From Liriodendron chinense (Eukaryota; Streptophyta; Magnoliopsida; Magnoliales; Magnoliaceae), in assembly GCA_003013855.2 (NCBI GenBank), contig ML058589.1, forward strand, positions 248,001 through 312,000: 64,000 nucleotides of DNA, given 5' to 3'. A program made the position numbers and the translations under genes. Below, one piece after another: positions 58,591 to 64,000 of the stretch. Numbering within the stretch: position 1 is the first letter of the stretch; every line of letters begins with the position of its first letter. Below the pieces are notes generated by a model. The model did no database searches. It was not told the DNA's origin and worked only from the letters and a program-made list of their open reading frames with translations.

Positions 58591-58940
58591 ATTTTGCTAG
58601 TCCCGAGCAAAACATGCGTGAAACCAATTCTACTCTTCAAAAACTCAACTCTCCTTCAGAAACCATCCTTCTATACATTCCAAGGTACATAAGCGTAAGA
58701 TTCAGAAATATTAGGCGACAGAGGTTGAAACCGTAAACCCTCAAGACATAATAAGCATTCATATGAAATTCCCGCTGATTGGTTGATAAATAGAAGGATT
58801 TGAACAAATTCAACCTAGTGTGGGTAGTGAAAATTCATCTCACGAGTTTCTAGGATTATCTTCTTCATGGATTAACTAGACTATAGAACTCAAGGTACAT
58901 AGAGCCACATCAAGCCAATGACAGGAATTTGCCTTACCAT
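58591..58940 (-). other. Athila 3' untranslated region, distal part
   Basis: No ORF supported. Joined to 61039-61811 once the solo LTR is removed. Confidence 0.6.
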
Positions 58941-61038
58941 TGTTGAGCTCTTAATTGTGCATATTCTAACCCCAATTCATCACTCATTATACAAGATTTT
59001 CATGATTTAAAGACTAATCAAATACATGTTTTGTGATTGTAGGGATGAGAGCGGACTTCACTCAATTAGAGACCAAAAAGGGGCCATTTGGAGCCTTTGA
59101 TGAAGGCCCAAGGTGGACCAAAGAAAGAAGAAAGTAAAGAGAGAGGAAGGAGAGAAGAAAAGAAAGAAGAAAAACAAGCAAAACTGGGTCCGACCGGTCA
59201 AGACCGGTCGGCCAAGAAGGCCCGACCGGTCATGACCGGTCGGATGCACTCCCTGGAGCAAGGCCAGCCTTGTCCGACCGGTCATGACCGGTCGGCCAGC
59301 CCTGTCCGACCGGTCGTGACCGGTCGGCCATGCAAGTTTCAGACTCCAGATTGCATACAGCAGGCCATTCCCGTTTCTGACTTTTCAACCAATTTTCTGA
59401 AGCCATCTTAATGATATTTGAAAATATAACACATCCATGTCGAAGAGGATCTCGACGCCGAACTAACCCAAGTGGTTTCGTGTCGATCGGAGCTACGGAT
59501 TGATCGTGGTGGCCAAAACAATATGAACTGTCCAGAAAGTTCCAGATTTCGCTGTTCCACTTTGGGCCGGTCCAGGTGGCCCATCATTGATGATATGAAG
59601 AATCTACTTTGACCATCTTTTAGACCACATCCATATATGAATAACCACAAAGTTTCAGATCAAAAGGATGTGTGGTTTGATCGTACCGGTTGAAGAAAGA
59701 TGGACCATCCAGAAAGCTCCAACTGCGCAGAGTTTATAAAAGCCCTAATTGTTCTAATTTTCGAACTATATTCTGGGATTGTTTTGGACAATCTAATCCA
59801 TCTATCATGTAGAGGAGGAAGTTTTCTATCAATTTTCAAAATTTGGGATCAATCCGACATCTGTACACTCCGGAGCGTTGGAAGCAAGATGACTGGTTCT
59901 GAAGGTACCCGAAGTGCGCGATTTTGAGAGGCGGTCGGTGATGTGATTGGTGGGCCCATTCAGAGGATAATCTTGGAAATCCAAATCATTTATGAGGAAG
60001 ATCACATTACAAGGAAGCTATAAATCAATTTTGAAGGCAATCCAACCATTGGTTAAGCCGTACGAACCGAAACAAATTCTGCTATGTTGTTGTACTATTG
60101 CTGCACTATAAAAGGAGGTGCTGTCTTCTATTCTAGGGCAACCAAGGACGTGGGGAGCAAGGAGTTCAAGTCATAGGAGGCTTCCTAGCCTCCTCCAGCT
60201 AGTTTTTCTTCCTTTTCTTAGTTCTAGTTTTATTTTTAATATGCTTTTCATTAGCTAATCTCTTAGCTAGAGCTAAGAGGTGAACCTTATAGTTTTCTTA
60301 GATTGTTTAATTCGTTTTATTGGTTTTAAAATTGGTATTCATGATTATGAACTATGGTTTGAAGTTTATACAAGCTTTAAGTAGTTTTTCTTAGTCTTAT
60401 GATGACTCATGGATGTTTGGGAGAATTACTTAAATTCTTAATTGGTTTGCATCAGTCTAGACCTGTATGATCCGAGGAATTGGAGTGCACTCTAGTACTA
60501 GGATCTTCATGTGGGGACTTCCTACCTAAGTTCTACTTTTCTGAATTTCTGTAATATGTATGGATTGTGCATGTGATTTGAATCAAGTTCAAATCATGAT
60601 CTAGCCTTGTCTTGTGACAGGACTTGAGGATGGTTATGATTGTGAACTGAACCTTTTGGAATGGGGAATGACCTATGCAATTGAGCATGCTCAGCTCAGC
60701 CTACATTGAGTGAATCTTATGCATTGAACTACATATAACAGATTGTTTGGTTTAACAGCTCTATCATCCGGCTAGATAGATCTTAATATCGATTCTAGTT
60801 GAGAAAGTGTGAAACCATAGCGAATTATGCATCTAAGGAGAGCTATAAGTGGATCCTTGATGCTCTAGTTATCTTTCCATTATCAGATTTTCTATTTTAT
60901 GTTCAAAACCAATTTCACAAACCTCTTTGATTCTAGTTATTAGGATAGTTAGAATTGTTTACTTCCTTCCCTGTGGATCGACCTTGGTCTTACCGAGATT
61001 ATTACTACATCGCAACCCTACACTTGGGGAAGCGAACA
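58941..61038 (+). mobile_element. Solo Athila-family LTR, long variant (2098 bp), plus orientation
   Basis: Starts TGTTGAGCTC, ends AAGCGAACA. Flanks are ACCAT (58936-58940) and ACCGT (61039-61043), a duplication with one mismatch that fits CpG decay. Four GACCGGTC palindromes lie at 59185-59330 and the TATAAAAGG box at about 60107-60115. The roughly 800 bp between them is mostly absent from the 1.58-kb LTRs. Confidence 0.82.
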
Positions 61039-61811
61039 ACCGTCCTTCCGACGACTTTCACACTACGTCCCATTTCCGGCTTTGGTTACGGGTAGACCAT
61101 CCCCCGGTTGGTAGTAGGTAGCCCTAATCGAAATTTTCCACCAGTTTTCCATCATTCCCAATTTCATCCTTCCTTTTCCTTTTTCTTTTAATTTAGATAG
61201 GATTTTTAAAAATCCATATCTTTCGTCGTTTTCACATGGACAAGGATGGACAAAATACCCCGGCCTGATTTCTCAACACCTTAATTCAAAGTCTAGCTAA
61301 TCCATAAATCACATAATCTCTTCAACCCATGAAAATCGTATAATGTGGTCTAGGTGTAAAAGTGTTCAGATTTTCTATCAATCACAAAAATAGGGGAGTT
61401 CACATATGAAACCATTATGCTATGAGAGATTCCAGACATACAGCCTCATACACTTCATATCTCCTCCTCTTATGCTCATATCATCTTGAAGGCATAGAAA
61501 CAATGTTTTCCAAAAGAGTTTCGAATTTTTGAAATTTTGAAAAATTTCCACATAATTGCTTGAAATGTTACAAAACGCTGGATTTATCCAAGTGCTCCTA
61601 CACCCCCCAACCAAATCTTGCATTGTCCTCAATGTAACAGATGTGCAGTAAACAAACATGAGAGCAATGTGAACATAAAGGGAGTGAGGAGTGAGAGTAC
61701 CTGACAGGTGAAAATTGGAATTCCTCCTCCTTCTAACAAACCTAAGCAAAAGTAAACCAAAGCAACAAAATCCTAATCCTAACTACTCTATACCTCCATC
61801 AGACTAGGAGA
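61039..61811 (-). other. Athila 3' untranslated region, proximal part
   Basis: Between the integrase stop and the solo LTR. Holds a second polypurine-like tract near 61600-61612. Otherwise AT-rich without a supported gene. Confidence 0.6.
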
Positions 61812-64000
61812 TCAATCATCCTGATACACAGGATCATTCAGGGGTATGGACATACCTTCTGAAGGAAATTTCTCAAAGAACGGCTTTAATCGCTGCCCAT
61901 TCGCCTTAAAAATGTTGCCGTTCCTCGGATTCAACAGCTCGACAGTCCCATATGGATAGACAGTTTGCACAATGTAGGGACCGGTCCATCGAGATCTCAA
62001 TTTTTCCGGAAATAGATGTAAGCGAGAATTATACATGAGGACTGTTTGATTGATTGTGAATGTCTTGCGAAGAATATTCTTATCATGGAATATCTTCGTC
62101 TTGTCCTTGTAAATTCTTGCATTCTCATAAGCTTCATTCCGGATTTCTGCAAGTTCATTCAATTGTAGTTTGCGTAATGAGCTTGCCTTGTCAGAATTGA
62201 AATTCATCTTCTTAATAGCCCAATATGCCATATGTTTCAACTCCACAGGCAAGTGACAAGCCTTCCCATAGACAAGTCTATAGGGAGACATTCCAATAGG
62301 GGTTTTGAAAGCAGTACGGTAAGCCCAAAGCGCATCGGTAAGACGAAGTGACCAATCCTTGCGATCGGGATTCACCATTTTCTCTAAAATGTGTTTAATC
62401 TCCCTATTGGATATCTCAGCTTATCCACTAGTTTGTGGGTGATAGGGAGTACTCACTTTGTGTGTTACGCCATATTTCTTCATTAAGGTTTCAAAAGGGC
62501 GATTGCAAAAGTGAGACCCTCCATCACTTATGATGACTCGAGGCGTTCCAAACCGGAAAAGAATATTCTCTTTTAAAAAGCGAATGACCGTTTTATGGTC
62601 ATTATTCCGGCAAGGGATGGCCTCGACCCATTTGGAAACATAATCAACGGCAAGCAAGATGTATAGGTTTCCAAAAGAAGATGGGAATGGGCCCATGAAA
62701 TCGATGCCCCAACAATAAAAAATTTCGATTATTAAGATGGGATTGAGTGGCATCATATTTCTACGGGATATTCCTCCTAATTTCTGACAAGGTTCACATG
62801 CTTTGCAAAACTCATGTGTGTCTTTGAACATGGTGGGCCAATAAAACCCACATTGCAGAATTTTCGCTGTGGTCTTTTTAGCCGAAAAGTGGCCACCACA
62901 TGCCTGAGAATGACAGAAGGAGATGATACTTTGTTGTTCCTCATCCGGCACACATCTCCTTATGATTTGATCAGGACAATACTTGAATAAGTATGGGTCG
63001 TCCCATAGGAATTTCCGCACCTCTGTGAAGAATTTATCCTTATCTTGCTTTTTCCAATATGTAGGAATTGTACCTGTAGCAAGATAATTAGCAATGTCCG
63101 CATACCATGGCAATTGGGAAACAGCAAAAAGTTGTTCATCGGGGAACATGTCATTGATTGCAGTCGTTTCAGGGGAATCAGTGAGGACAATTCGAGAGAG
63201 GTGGTCAGCTACTACATTCTCTACTCCTTTCTTATCACGTATTTCTATGTCGAATTCCTGGAGTAGAAGGATCCATCTTAACAACCGTGGTTTAGCATCC
63301 TTCTTAGAAGGAAGATACTTAAGCGCGGCATGGTCAGTGAATATAATGATCTTGGATCCAATCAAGTAGGACCTAAACTTGTCCAAGGCAAAAACTATGG
63401 CTAAAAGTTCCTTTTCAGTAGTGGTGTAGTTTGCTTGGGCTGAGTTTAGGGTTCTACTTGCATAATAGATGACACATGGCTTTTTCTCTTTTCTTTGACC
63501 TAACATGGCCCCAATAGCATAGTCACTAGCATCGCACATAATCTCAAAAGGAATGCTCCAATCAGGTGGTTGCATTATGGGCGCACATGTCAACATACCT
63601 TTAAGGGTGGTAAAGGCCTTCTGACATTCTTCATTCCACTCGAATGAATTTTCCTTTTGAAGTAGGTTACATAAAGGGCGAGAGAGTGAACTGAAGTCCT
63701 TTATGAACCTTCTGTAAAATCCTGCGTGTCCTAAAAAGGACCGTACATCTCGTATGCTTTTGGGTGGTGGAAGGTTAGAGATAAGATCAATTTTTGCTTT
63801 GTCCACCTCGATTCCATTTTGTGAAACGATGTGACCAAGTACAATTCCCTTTTGAACCATGAAGTGACACTTCTCCCAATTGAGCACAAGGTTCTTCTCT
63901 TCACATCTTTTCAGCACAGACTTTAAGTGCTCAAGGCACTCATCAAAGCTACAACCAAATACGAAAAAATCATCCATGAAGACTTCGAGAATGGTCCCCA
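61812..64000 (-). pseudogene. Athila pol: RT (partial), RNase H, integrase; one nonsense codon, cut by the window edge
   Basis: Reads from the edge as ILEVFMDDFFVFG, the RT catalytic loop, then NLVLNWEKCHFMVQKGIVLG and FLGHAGFYRRFIKDFS. RNase H follows (MCDASDYAIGAMLGQRKEKK; TTEKELLAIVFALDKFRSYL; FTDHAALKYL). Integrase has the H-H-C-C zinc site (HSQACGGHFSAKK...CKACEPC) and D-D-E residues (GIDFMGPF; IISDGGSHF; AEISNREIK). It ends with a short C-terminal tail at 61812. The only stop is TAA at 62421-62423, where CAA (glutamine, PQTxGQAE) is usual; downstream sequence stays in frame. This is the best-preserved coding region in the window. Confidence 0.88.

Larger units (their letters stand above)
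56992..64000 (-). mobile_element. Athila-lineage Ty3/gypsy retrotransposon (3' part), continues past the right edge
   Basis: On the minus strand: RT (from the edge), RNase H, integrase to 61812, a 3' untranslated region (61811-61039 and 58940-58576), polypurine tract, and 3' LTR (58575-56992). A solo LTR in the opposite direction (58941-61038) splits the untranslated region. The RT motif FMDDFFVFG and the closely collinear RNase H are typical of Athila. The left target duplication would be AGTCT (56987-56991); its partner lies outside the window. Confidence 0.88.

Overview
The window is wholly transposable-element DNA from a large, repeat-rich flowering-plant (angiosperm) genome. Every coding stretch I could assign belongs to a plant mobile element: En/Spm (CACTA) transposons; Ty3/gypsy retrotransposons of the Tat, Athila and probably Tekay/Del lineages; and a Ty1/copia remnant. 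I saw no ordinary host gene, no rRNA or tRNA gene and no CRISPR array. Element boundaries rest on terminal motifs, on target-site duplications (TSDs), and on interrupted reading frames that become continuous again when the insertion is removed.

Layout, left to right. (1) 1-3584: the 3' half of a plus-strand CACTA element (CACTA-1), ending in a TTTCTTGTAGTG terminus. (2) 3585-54696: a minus-strand CACTA element of the same family (CACTA-2), into which CACTA-1 inserted. CACTA-2 holds a TNPA-like gene, a small conserved ORF, a TNP2 transposase pseudogene, a 139-bp satellite, a 169-bp satellite and its own 5' terminus at 54696. (3) Inside TNP2 of CACTA-2, at 6378-13749, is a 7.4-kb palindromic LTR element made of two inverted 3.45-kb LTRs and flanked by CTCAT duplications. 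(4) Inside the 139-bp satellite of CACTA-2, at 20244-50538, is a 30.3-kb minus-strand Tat retrotransposon flanked by CGGGT. It has 1.52-kb LTRs, a long gag-protease frame, and a pol frame with two RNase H domains. A plus-strand (antisense) region between pol and the 3' LTR carries two eroded plant-mobile-domain-type genes. One of these genes is interrupted by a truncated Athila insertion (28447-31443, TSD TTCTA). The other is interrupted by a solo LTR of the palindrome family (34480-37926, TSD GATTG). Without these two insertions the Tat element would be about 23.8 kb. (5) 54697-56991: a decayed copia integrase/RT/RNase H remnant. (6) 56992 to beyond the right edge: a minus-strand Athila element with its 3' LTR, polypurine tract and nearly intact RT-RNase H-integrase. 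It is interrupted by an opposite-orientation solo LTR (58941-61038).

Relative history. CACTA-2 is older than the three insertions nested in it (CACTA-1, the palindrome and the Tat element). The Tat element is older than the Athila fragment and the solo LTR inside it. The solo LTR and the palindrome belong to one LTR family.

Most notable: a TSD-flanked inverted-LTR palindrome with convergent promoters; a Tat element with two intron-containing antisense genes; dense W-box cores upstream of the Tat LTR TATA box; a candidate -1 slippery heptamer exactly at the gag-protease stop; and a roughly 29-copy satellite with a canonical G-quadruplex motif in almost every monomer.
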